A stretch of 64,000 bases of DNA, taken from contig NZ_JOCQ01000025.1 in the NCBI RefSeq assembly GCF_000720725.1, positions 1 through 64,000 on the forward strand, in the 5' to 3' direction. Positions 33,512 through 40,622 of the stretch are shown here, in pieces (the stretch's first letter is position 1; the number at the start of each line of letters is the position of its first letter). The DNA is from Streptomyces rimosus subsp. rimosus (GTDB taxonomy: Bacteria > Actinomycetota > Actinomycetes > Streptomycetales > Streptomycetaceae). The translations under genes were made by a program, and so were the position numbers. The notes below the pieces were generated by a model that was not told where the DNA came from, ran no database searches, and saw only the letters and a list, made by a program, of their open reading frames with translations.

Positions 33512-34487
33512 GCACCCGGCCCCCGCGCCCGACGCCGGCCCCATCCCCACCATCGACCTCGCCCGCCGGCGGACGGACGGCCCGGACGCACGCCGCGCGA
33601 CCGCGGCGGCCGTCGACGCGGCCCTCCGGACCACCGGCTTCCTCCTCATCACCGGCCACGGCCTCGACCAGGACCTGCGCACCCGCATCCGCCGCACCGC
33701 CCGTACGTTCTTCGCCCTGCCCGCCGCGGAGAAGCAGCCGTACGCCACCGAGGTCGGCGGGCGCGGCTGGCTGGGCCCCGGCGCCGAGGCCAACGGTGCC
33801 GCCGAAGGCACCGCGACCCCGCCGGACCTGAAGGAGTCGCTGTCCTTCGCCTCCGAGGAGCCGACCGGCGACCCGGCCGTTGACGCCGAGTGGTTCCTGC
33901 CCAACATCTGGCCCCACCAGGTCCCGGCGCTCCGCCTCGACGTCCAGGACCTCCTGACCGCCCTGCGCACCCTCTCCGACGACCTCCTCGAACTGCTCGC
34001 CACCACCCTCGGCGCCGCCCCCGACCGCTTCACCCGCCACACCACCCACCCCACCTGGGGCTTCAACATCAACTGGTATCCGGGTACGGAGACGGTGGGC
34101 GAGGCACTGCCCGGCCAGTTCCGCATCGGCCCGCACACCGACTTCGGTACGGTCACGGTCCTGGACCGGCAGCACGGCAAGGGCGGCCTCCAGGTGTGGA
34201 CCGACCCGGCGGCCGGCGGCACCGGCTGGCAGGACGCCCCGTACGTCCCCGGCTCCCTGACCGTCAACATCGGCGATCTGATGGCCCGCTGGACCGACGG
34301 CCGCTGGCGCGCCGGCCGCCACCGCGTCCTGCCGCCTCCACCCGACGCCCCCGCCGAAGAGCTGATGTCCCTCGTCTACTTCTACGAGTGCGACCCCGGC
34401 ACGCGCGTGGGCACCCTGGCCGACTCCCACACGTACCTGCGCGCCCAGCTGAACGCCATCACCGCGGACGGCGCCAGCACTCCCTGA
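33504..34487 (+). CDS. isopenicillin N synthase-like non-haem Fe(II) oxygenase
   Basis: 327 residues with the double-stranded beta-helix of the IPNS/2-oxoglutarate oxygenase family. The facial triad is HTD at 211-213 and His 273 (GRHRVLPP). The usual Arg of the RxS co-substrate motif appears to be Leu (LMS, 287-289), so it may bind co-substrate differently. The N-terminal DIOX_N part (IPTIDLARRR ... GFLLITGHGL) is present. ATG start inside the end of the deaminase gene. Role probably linked to the deaminase's product; unknown. Confidence 0.88.
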   Translation: MNEHPAPAPDAGPIPTIDLARRRTDGPDARRATAAAVDAALRTTGFLLITGHGLDQDLRTRIRRTARTFFALPAAEKQPYATEVGGRGWLGPGAEANGAAEGTATPPDLKESLSFASEEPTGDPAVDAEWFLPNIWPHQVPALRLDVQDLLTALRTLSDDLLELLATTLGAAPDRFTRHTTHPTWGFNINWYPGTETVGEALPGQFRIGPHTDFGTVTVLDRQHGKGGLQVWTDPAAGGTGWQDAPYVPGSLTVNIGDLMARWTDGRWRAGRHRVLPPPPDAPAEELMSLVYFYECDPGTRVGTLADSHTYLRAQLNAITADGASTP

Positions 34488-34539
34488 CCCGCGTAATTCG
34501 GTGGCCGCCCGGGCGCCGCCCACCACACACTGACGACCC

Positions 34540-35133
34540 ATGAACAGCCGGATCTCTCATACCGTCCCCGAACCCCTGCGCCGCATCCGCGCCGCCCACA
34601 CCGCCACCACGGTCACCGTCTACCAGGCGTACGCCCCGTCCCTCGGCCTCCCCGCCGCCCGCGACGGCCGCTTCCCGCCCGCCTGGAAGCGGGAGCGGAT
34701 GACGTGGATCAAACCGTCGTTCCTGTGGATGATGTACCGCTGCGGCTGGGCCACCAAGCCCGACCAGGAACGCGTCCTCGCCATCGAGATCGACCGTGCG
34801 GGCTTCGACTGGGCCCTGCGCCACGCCTGCCTGTCCCACTACGACCCCGCCGTCCACACCGACCGGGACGCCTGGAAGCGGCAGCTGCGCGACTCCCCCG
34901 CCCGCATCCAGTGGGACCCCGAACGCGACCTCGACCTGGCACCGCTCCCGTACCGCTCCCTCCAGCTGGGCCTGGCGGGCGAGGCGTCCCGCCGCTACGC
35001 CGACGAGTGGACGGTCGCCATCCACGACGTCACCCCACTGGCCCACAAGATCCACGCCCTCGTCCGCGCGGGCGACACGGCAGCGGCAACCGCCCTCCTC
35101 CCCGAGGAGCGCCCCTACCTCGCGGCTGCGTAA
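34540..35133 (+). CDS. DUF4291 family protein
   Basis: 197-residue member of DUF4291: IRAAHTATTVTVYQAYAPSLG, then RMTWIKPSFLWMMYRCGWATK and HDVTPLAHKIHALVRAG. It is full length for this widespread small family without known function. ATG start 52 bp after the oxygenase gene; probably the third gene of the same operon. It overlaps the end of the convergent SRPBCC gene by 19 bp. Confidence 0.9.
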   Translation: MNSRISHTVPEPLRRIRAAHTATTVTVYQAYAPSLGLPAARDGRFPPAWKRERMTWIKPSFLWMMYRCGWATKPDQERVLAIEIDRAGFDWALRHACLSHYDPAVHTDRDAWKRQLRDSPARIQWDPERDLDLAPLPYRSLQLGLAGEASRRYADEWTVAIHDVTPLAHKIHALVRAGDTAAATALLPEERPYLAAA

Positions 35134-35645
35134 TCAGCCCGCAATTCCCGCCACCGCTTCAGATCCCACGACGACCAGTCCTTGGGGCGACCGTCCAGGG
35201 CATCGGTGAGGAATTCGAAGTGATGATGCCAGCCGGCGAGACAGTCGAGCCGGTAGGCGGCGGAGCCGGTGAATTCATTGGTGAAGTGCAGACAGGTGCC
35301 GCCGGTACCGCCGGCACCGTCGGGCCGAAGCTCGAAGCGAATACGACCGTGGACATCGACGGTGTATTCAGCCAGCCGCAGCGGCCCCCAGCCGGTGACC
35401 TGCCCGGAAGCCGCCGTCGCATTGCCGAGCTCATCGGTGTTCTGCCAGCGGAGCGTGACCGCCCCGCCCTCCCGCCGTACGAACGGATCCGCCAGGGCGA
35501 GCCAGCCCGGCAGCCCCTCCTGAGTGGCCACCGCGCCCCAGACCCGCTCCACCCCCTGGGGAAGGCGCAGCCCGTACCGGAGGGTATGGGTATCACCGTC
35601 GGAAACAGCGGTGCCGTACGGGACGGGGCTCTCCGGATGATCCAT
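35115..35645 (-). CDS. SRPBCC (AHSA1-like) domain protein
   Basis: About 176 residues with a START/SRPBCC ligand fold: LRYGLRLPQGVERVWGAVAT, then GLPGWLALADPFVRREGGAV and GWHHHFEFLTDALDG. Such proteins bind hydrophobic ligands or act as stress co-factors. The ATG at 35645 (MDHPESPVPYG) is used. It would be the gene next to ccsB before the island was inserted. Confidence 0.85.
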   Translation of the reverse strand: MDHPESPVPYGTAVSDGDTHTLRYGLRLPQGVERVWGAVATQEGLPGWLALADPFVRREGGAVTLRWQNTDELGNATAASGQVTGWGPLRLAEYTVDVHGRIRFELRPDGAGGTGGTCLHFTNEFTGSAAYRLDCLAGWHHHFEFLTDALDGRPKDWSSWDLKRWRELRADYAAAR

Positions 35646-35700
35646 GAGGCCACCATCGCGCACGGCACCGGGTCCGGCAGGTCGGGGTGGGGCAGGTGGG

Positions 35701-35736
35701 TCAGATCCCCGAGTAGGAATGCAGCCCCGGGAAGAG
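35701..35736. repeat. attachment-site-like repeat, distal copy (remnant of ccsB 3' end)
   Basis: 36 bp matching the last 36 bp of ccsB (39528-39563) at 33 positions, including the stop codon. Read on the minus strand it still encodes LHSYSGI and stop. The coding sequence upstream is unrelated. This is the pattern left when an element integrates into a gene's 3' end and supplies a new end. Confidence 0.8.
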
Positions 35737-36208
35737 CCTGCCGGTAGTGATCGCGCAGGCGGCTTTCAGCCACATCCGGCGGGTGCCTCGAATGCCAGAA
35801 GTGCTTGCTCCGCAACCGTCCGAGAGCCCCGACCGGGCAATCTTCACCCCACGTGCGGCCTCCGGCCTCAGTGGAGTCGGGTTGCGGGACAGACAACCAC
35901 CTCGGTGGCAGCGTTTCGGACACCAACTCCATTGCCTACACGCGACGTTGGCGTCCACTCCCGGTAGACTCTTCCGACCTGCCGGCGACTGCCGACCGTT
36001 GAGGACGAGATCACAGAAGACCAGGGGGATGCACATGACGTGCTTAGGCCACGTGGGTTCCGCCACGTGGTTGCCAGGCACTCGCTGCACCAGCGATGCG
36101 CTCTGGCTGCGACCTCAGTGCGAAGACATTGGTCGTCCGGCCGTCATGTACAGACACTCCCGCGACATCCGGACGCCGATGTTCTGACCGAACTCGGAAG
36201 GATCGTCG
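35737..36208. other. left flank of the island, no convincing gene
   Basis: About 470 bp with visibly lower GC than the flanks. Open frames exist on both strands but none has a good ribosome site or recognisable motif. It contains CCACGTGGGTTCCGCCACGTGG-type inverted arms (CCACGTGG about 36052 and 36064). Possibly the remains of integrase or recombination sequence. Confidence 0.5.
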
Positions 36209-36421
36209 TTGTCCACTCAGGCACCGGTGTGCAATCACCGCGTCTACGAAGTCGTGATCGTCTTTCTGGTGTCCGTGATCGCAGGCTTGGTGGGCGGCCT
36301 TCTCTGGTCCGCTCTCGGCATGTCGCCTGTATCTGCGGTCGGCACTGGTGGTGCAGTCTTCGTCGGAGCCTTCGGGCTCAGCATGACGGCTGTCACATAC
36401 ATCAAGAAGCAGAACAACTGA
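36209..36421 (+). CDS. small membrane protein, 70 aa
   Basis: TTG start with GGAAGG 7 nt upstream. Two membrane segments (YEVVIVFLVSVIAGLVGGLLW and GTGGAVFVGAFGLSMTAVTY, given approximately) end with a short basic-polar tail IKKQNN. Length and form resemble small holin-like or accessory membrane peptides, but there is no family match I can name. Its lower GC fits the island. Confidence 0.65.
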   Translation: MSTQAPVCNHRVYEVVIVFLVSVIAGLVGGLLWSALGMSPVSAVGTGGAVFVGAFGLSMTAVTYIKKQNN

Positions 36422-36514
36422 TGGTTGCTGTGTGGGGGCGGCTTCGGGTGGGGCTGCCCCCGCGCGGGGTGCAACTGTAGGGTCGCCGCCGTATGCCGGG
36501 AGACCCGCCCCGGC

Positions 36515-36850
36515 TCATTCGGCCATCCCGTTGTCGGGGATATGCCGTTCCTCCGACTCGGCGAACTCTTCGGATGCAGTCAACCGCTCGCCCCTGCTCT
36601 CAGCCACCCTAAGTGCGTCCCGCAGCGCTTCACAGAGACGAGTGCTCAGGAAACGGAATTCGAGAGCCCCGGCCTTTCGGTCTCCAAGTATTTCGGCTGC
36701 GTGGCCGAGCAGTTCGTCTCCCATAGCGAGCTGAACTTCTTCCATCTCGTCGGCGAGCCGGGAAAGGATGCCGCCGTTGTCGTCGGTCATCAGATACGAG
36801 CGCTGACCGGCGAGCCCCGGCCAGGGGAGCAGTCGCGGGCGGGTGCTCAC
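36515..36850 (-). CDS. conserved hypothetical protein, 111 aa
   Basis: GTG start (VSTRPRLLPWPGLAGQRSYL). A helical body follows (LSRLADEMEEVQLAMGDELL, EFRFLSTRLCEALRDALRVA), then an acidic end. It seems to belong to a group of small streptomycete proteins linked with DNA-binding TPR regulators, but I cannot name a family. The GTG overlaps the stop of a 23-residue ORF as GTGA. The protein looks soluble and mostly alpha-helical. Confidence 0.6.
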   Translation of the reverse strand: MSTRPRLLPWPGLAGQRSYLMTDDNGGILSRLADEMEEVQLAMGDELLGHAAEILGDRKAGALEFRFLSTRLCEALRDALRVAESRGERLTASEEFAESEERHIPDNGMAE

Positions 36851-36918
36851 CGTGCCACCGCCGCGCGGTACGAAGCGGTCGGCAGCGACTCGAAAGCCCT
36901 GTCCATTCGGTTCCGCAT
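36847..36918 (-). CDS. short lead-in ORF, 23 aa
   Basis: ATG start with AAAGG about 9 nt upstream. The product starts MRNRMDRAFESLPTASYR and ends AAVAR. Its TGA overlaps the GTG of the following gene as GTGA. Likely a translational coupling peptide. Confidence 0.4.
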   Translation of the reverse strand: MRNRMDRAFESLPTASYRAAVAR

Positions 36919-37155
36919 GTCGACCCGCCTTTCTCAGGTTGGTCATGCCCTGGGGTGCCCTCACACATCGCCGGGCGTCTTGTCACGACAGTCAACGACC
37001 GACTTCGGCCAGGCGGCAGCGTTCATACGGGGGTTCACGTGGTCATGGGGTCCTGAATCCCGCGCGAGGGGGTTCACGATGAACCCCCTCGTACGCAGGG
37101 ACCGGCTGTGCCACTATGAATACTCGCCGTGACGCCCGGGGGTGTCAGCAGGGTC

Positions 37156-38541
37156 ATGCGCAAGAAGCCGAACCACCAATTGGCCGCCGTCATGGCGGAG
37201 GCCGGTGCCTCGAACAAAGGGCTGGCCAAACGCATCCGCGAGGTCGCGCGGCGGCACGGTGACCACCTCGGTACGACGCACGTTGCCGTCCAGCGGTGGC
37301 TGGACGGGTGCGGTATCCAACGGCAGACGGCGCTGTACGTCGCCGAGGCGTTCAGCGACAAGTTACGGCGGAGGATCACGCCACAAGACCTGGGGTTTCC
37401 CGGGTCCCCGCAGATCCTCGACAGCTCAGCCGGCATGGGCTGTGCCACTTCACTCCCCGAGGTGCTGGACGTGCTCGGCGGCCTCACACACCAGTGCCCC
37501 GAAGACGGCCGGTCGGACGAAATGCAACTCCCTGACGCCGACATGCATTCCGCTGTCCTTGCGTGGCTCATCTCCCGGCCGGAGGGTGTGCCCGGTAACA
37601 CACCCGCCACTCGCCGAGTGGGCATGCAGGACGTCGCCGCCATCCGTACTGCGGCCGGGTTCTTCATGCAGCTGGACTTCCAGTTCGGTGGCGGGCATGC
37701 GCACAAAGCCTTCCGGCACTACTTCCGGGAAGACGTGCTTCCCCTCCTGGGAGCCTGCTACAGCGCCAAGGTGGGTGAAGCACTGTTCAAAGCCGCCTCG
37801 GAGATGGCCCAGTTGCTGGCCTGGAGCGCGTACGACATCGGGAATCACGCTCTCGCCGATCGTTACCTGCTGTCTGCTCTGCGACTTGCTCAGGTGGTCG
37901 GCGACCGCATGATGGGCGCGCGCATTCTGACCAACTTGAGCCATCAAGCCAACTACCTGGGCAAGGCGCCCCGGGCCCTGACGTTGGCCCGCGCCTCGGT
38001 GGAGGGCGGCAAGGCCGGCTCCACGCCCCGGGCGTTGGCGTTGTTCTCCGCCCACGAAGCCCGCGCCCTGTCCACGGCCCAGGACCGCAAGGGCGCTGCG
38101 CGCGCGATGAATGAGGCGGAAAGGTTCTTCGAACGGGCCGGGAGTGCCACTGACCCGGAATGGCTCGCCTATATGGATGAAGCCGAGCTGAACGGCGAAT
38201 TCTGTCACTGCTTCCGAGACCTCGGGCAGGGAGCCGAGGCCATTCGGTTCGCCGAACGCGCCGTCGCGCTCACCGACCCCAAGTACGCCCGGTCGCTCGG
38301 GTTCTGCCGCATGGTGCTCGCCCAGAGCCAATTGCTCAACGGTGATCTCGAAGCGGCTCTGTCCACCGCACGGCTTGCTGTCGAAGCGGGAGACACCCTC
38401 CAGTCAGCCCGGTTCCAACGTTACGTGGACGACTTCCGGCGCGAGGTGTCCGTCCGAGCGGCGCATCCCGTCATCCAGCGGTTCAATGAACAGCTAAGGG
38501 AGGCGATGGGTGGGGGGGTAGGTGAGGTGGACGACGAATGA
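37156..38541 (+). CDS. NsdA-like helix-turn-helix/TPR regulator
   Basis: 461 residues. The N-terminal DNA-binding part reads NHQLAAVMAEAGASNKGLAK and VAVQRWLDG. About 300 residues of TPR-like helical repeats follow (EMAQLLAWSAYDIGNHALAD, LTNLSHQANYLGKAPRALTL, RFAERAVALTDPKYARSLGF). It resembles NsdA/NsdB-type streptomycete regulators that repress sporulation and antibiotic synthesis. ATG 37156 is chosen; a longer frame to 37129 lacks a ribosome site. It is the main cargo of the island and convergent with the phosphotransferase gene. Confidence 0.82.
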   Translation: MRKKPNHQLAAVMAEAGASNKGLAKRIREVARRHGDHLGTTHVAVQRWLDGCGIQRQTALYVAEAFSDKLRRRITPQDLGFPGSPQILDSSAGMGCATSLPEVLDVLGGLTHQCPEDGRSDEMQLPDADMHSAVLAWLISRPEGVPGNTPATRRVGMQDVAAIRTAAGFFMQLDFQFGGGHAHKAFRHYFREDVLPLLGACYSAKVGEALFKAASEMAQLLAWSAYDIGNHALADRYLLSALRLAQVVGDRMMGARILTNLSHQANYLGKAPRALTLARASVEGGKAGSTPRALALFSAHEARALSTAQDRKGAARAMNEAERFFERAGSATDPEWLAYMDEAELNGEFCHCFRDLGQGAEAIRFAERAVALTDPKYARSLGFCRMVLAQSQLLNGDLEAALSTARLAVEAGDTLQSARFQRYVDDFRREVSVRAAHPVIQRFNEQLREAMGGGVGEVDDE

Positions 38542-38547
38542 AGCGGT

Positions 38548-39489
38548 TCATCCCGGCTTCCACGCGCGTGGCTCGTCCTCGTTCCGGAGCGAGGAGATCC
38601 GGCGGGCGTATTCCTCCGCCGTTTCGGCGTTCTCGGCGACGTTCTGCATGAGCCATGTCGTCATCTTGAATTCCTGCAGGGCTCGCAGGGTGGGGAAGCC
38701 CGGCCAGCCGCCCAGGTCCCGGCCGTATGCGCCGACGAAGGCGCCGTACTGTTCCATGGTCTGCCAGCCCAGGCTGTAATGCTCGGTGGCAGTGACCATC
38801 AAATCCCATTCGGGATGGTCGAAGCTGAACCGTTCGAGGTCGATCAGGATGACCTGACCGGTACGATCCACCATCAGGTTCTGTACGTGCGCGTCCCCGT
38901 GCACGGCGCATTTCCGGGATTCGAAGCGCAGGCTCGCGACGCGCTCCCGGAGTTCCTGCGCTCGCTTGCGCAGGAAGGCTCGGTCGTCCTCCGGTATGCC
39001 GACTGCCGCTGCGATGCGCCGGTCGGTCCGGCCCAGGGCCGGGTACGGCCGTAATGCCAGCGAGTCCGGCGGGCTGAGCGCATGCAGATCCCGCAGAACC
39101 GCCCCCAGCTCCCCGTACGTCGGCTTCCTGTCGCCTTCCTCGATCAGGTGCCAGAACGTGACGGGGCGGCCGTCGACGACCATGGGTTGCTCCAGGTCCT
39201 CGATCACGCGCGTCACGGGGAACCCCGTACGCGTCAGCCAGCGGGACACCCGTATCTCGCCCCGGACCGCATCCAGGTATTCCGCCGAGCGGGCGATCCG
39301 CACCACCACAGGGTGTGCCGCCAGCCGGAACAGCGCGTTTTCCCCGAAGCGGAGCAAGCGCGCCCCGCCGCTGTCGAGGCCTGCCCGCCGGCAGGCCCCG
39401 GCCAGCACCCGGGCGGCGCCACCCGACGTGAACGACATGACTCCATGCCCCGTGCTCTGCTCGGCGTCGGACGGCATGCCCGTATTCAC
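38548..39489 (-). CDS. aminoglycoside phosphotransferase-fold (APH) protein
   Basis: About 313 residues. The APH catalytic loop is CAVHGDAHVQNLMV (His 197, Asp 199, Asn 204) followed by the metal-binding LIDLERFSFDHPEWDL. The N-lobe has LLRFGENALFRLAAHPVVVRI. It could phosphorylate a small molecule such as an aminoglycoside or a sugar; no resistance role is shown. Start GTG 39489; ATG 39477 is an alternative with GAGGGA further upstream. Last gene of the island, 38 bp before the ccsB end. Confidence 0.85.
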   Translation of the reverse strand: MNTGMPSDAEQSTGHGVMSFTSGGAARVLAGACRRAGLDSGGARLLRFGENALFRLAAHPVVVRIARSAEYLDAVRGEIRVSRWLTRTGFPVTRVIEDLEQPMVVDGRPVTFWHLIEEGDRKPTYGELGAVLRDLHALSPPDSLALRPYPALGRTDRRIAAAVGIPEDDRAFLRKRAQELRERVASLRFESRKCAVHGDAHVQNLMVDRTGQVILIDLERFSFDHPEWDLMVTATEHYSLGWQTMEQYGAFVGAYGRDLGGWPGFPTLRALQEFKMTTWLMQNVAENAETAEEYARRISSLRNEDEPRAWKPG

Positions 39490-39527
39490 TCCCTCAGCGC
39501 CGCCGGCTCATAGCCAGGCCGTCCGGC

Positions 39528-39563
39528 TCAGATCCCCGAGTACGAATGCAGCCCCGAGAAGAA
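39528..39563. repeat. attachment-site-like repeat, functional ccsB 3' end
   Basis: 36 bp at the end of ccsB, including its TGA. It matches the copy at 35701-35736 with three mismatches. The two copies lie in the same orientation 3.8 kb apart and bracket the island. Confidence 0.8.
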
Positions 39564-40622
39564 GTAATTCACCACGTAGTAATTGAAGATGTACGTCAGG
39601 AACGCGAACAGGCCCAGGTAGGCGGCCTTGCGGCCCTTCCAGCCGACGGTGGCGCGGGCGTGGAGGTAGGCGGCGTAGGCGACCCAGGTGACGAAGGACC
39701 AGATCTCCTTGGAGTCCCAGCCCCAGTAGCGGCCCCAGGCCTCGCCGGCCCAGACCGCGCCCGCGATGATCGTGAAGGTCCACAGGGGGAAGATCGTGGC
39801 GTTCACGCGGTAGGAGAACTTGTCCAGGCTGGCGGCCGCGGGGAGGCGCTCCATCACAGAGGTGGCGAAGGCGCCGGGCTGCTTGCCGGACGGGTCGGCC
39901 AGCTTGGCCTCGTAGCGGTCGCGGAAGAGGTAGAGCAGCGTGGAGACGGCGCCGAGGTAGAGGAAGGCGCCGGAGATGATCGCGCAGCTGACGTGGATCC
40001 ACAGCCAGTACGAGTGCAGGGCCGGGACCAGCTGGGAGCTTTCGGTGTAGAGCCAGGTGACGGCCACGCCGAGGTCCAGCAGGACGGTGGCGGTCAGCAG
40101 CAGGCCGATCCAGCGGACGTTCTTCCGCAGGGCGAGGAGGATGAGGTACGCGGCCACCGCGACCATGCCGAAGGTCGTGGAGAACTCGTACATGTTGCCC
40201 CAGGGGGCACGCTGCACGGACAGGCCGCGGGTCAGGACGCCGCCGAAGTGGATCAGGAACGCGAGGGTGGTCAGCGAGATGGCGATGCGGCCGTAGAGGT
40301 CGCCCTTCTCGGTGCCGCCCGCGGCGCCCGGGCCGTCCGGGACGTCCCGGTTGCCGTTGGTCGCGCGGGTGACGACCTTGGGGCGCTCCAGTACGGCGGT
40401 GCCGCCGCCCTGCTCGGCCGTGCGGGCCGCCGCTGCCTTGGCGGGCGCGGGCACGGTGGCGGTCAGGGCCGCCGCCGTACGGCCGACCTTGCTGCGGCTG
40501 CCGAAGGCCCACTCGGCGAGGTGCGCGAGGAAGGCGAGGGTGTAGACGGCCATGGCCGAGTAGATCAGCATGTTGCTGATACTGGCCAGGTTCTCGTTGG
40601 TGGCTGCGGCAGCGATGTTCAC
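39528..40622 (-). CDS. ccsB: cytochrome c biogenesis protein CcsB (CcsA-type)
   Basis: 364-residue polytopic membrane protein with eight or so segments and the tryptophan-rich WWD-type haem region GEAWGRYWGWDSKEIWSFVTW (about residues 290-310, shown in part as WGWDSKEIW). With ResB it carries haem across the membrane and joins it to apocytochrome c. GTG start overlapping the resB stop by 4 bp. Its last 12 residues are encoded by the duplicated 36-bp sequence, so the present 3' end may come from the island. Confidence 0.95.
   Translation of the reverse strand: MNIAAAATNENLASISNMLIYSAMAVYTLAFLAHLAEWAFGSRSKVGRTAAALTATVPAPAKAAAARTAEQGGGTAVLERPKVVTRATNGNRDVPDGPGAAGGTEKGDLYGRIAISLTTLAFLIHFGGVLTRGLSVQRAPWGNMYEFSTTFGMVAVAAYLILLALRKNVRWIGLLLTATVLLDLGVAVTWLYTESSQLVPALHSYWLWIHVSCAIISGAFLYLGAVSTLLYLFRDRYEAKLADPSGKQPGAFATSVMERLPAAASLDKFSYRVNATIFPLWTFTIIAGAVWAGEAWGRYWGWDSKEIWSFVTWVAYAAYLHARATVGWKGRKAAYLGLFAFLTYIFNYYVVNYFFSGLHSYSGI

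Noticed and set aside
35737..36208. Integrase remnant in the left end of the island
   Set aside because: I could not find the Arg/His/Tyr or Ser signatures of a recombinase in any frame, so it is left as unassigned.
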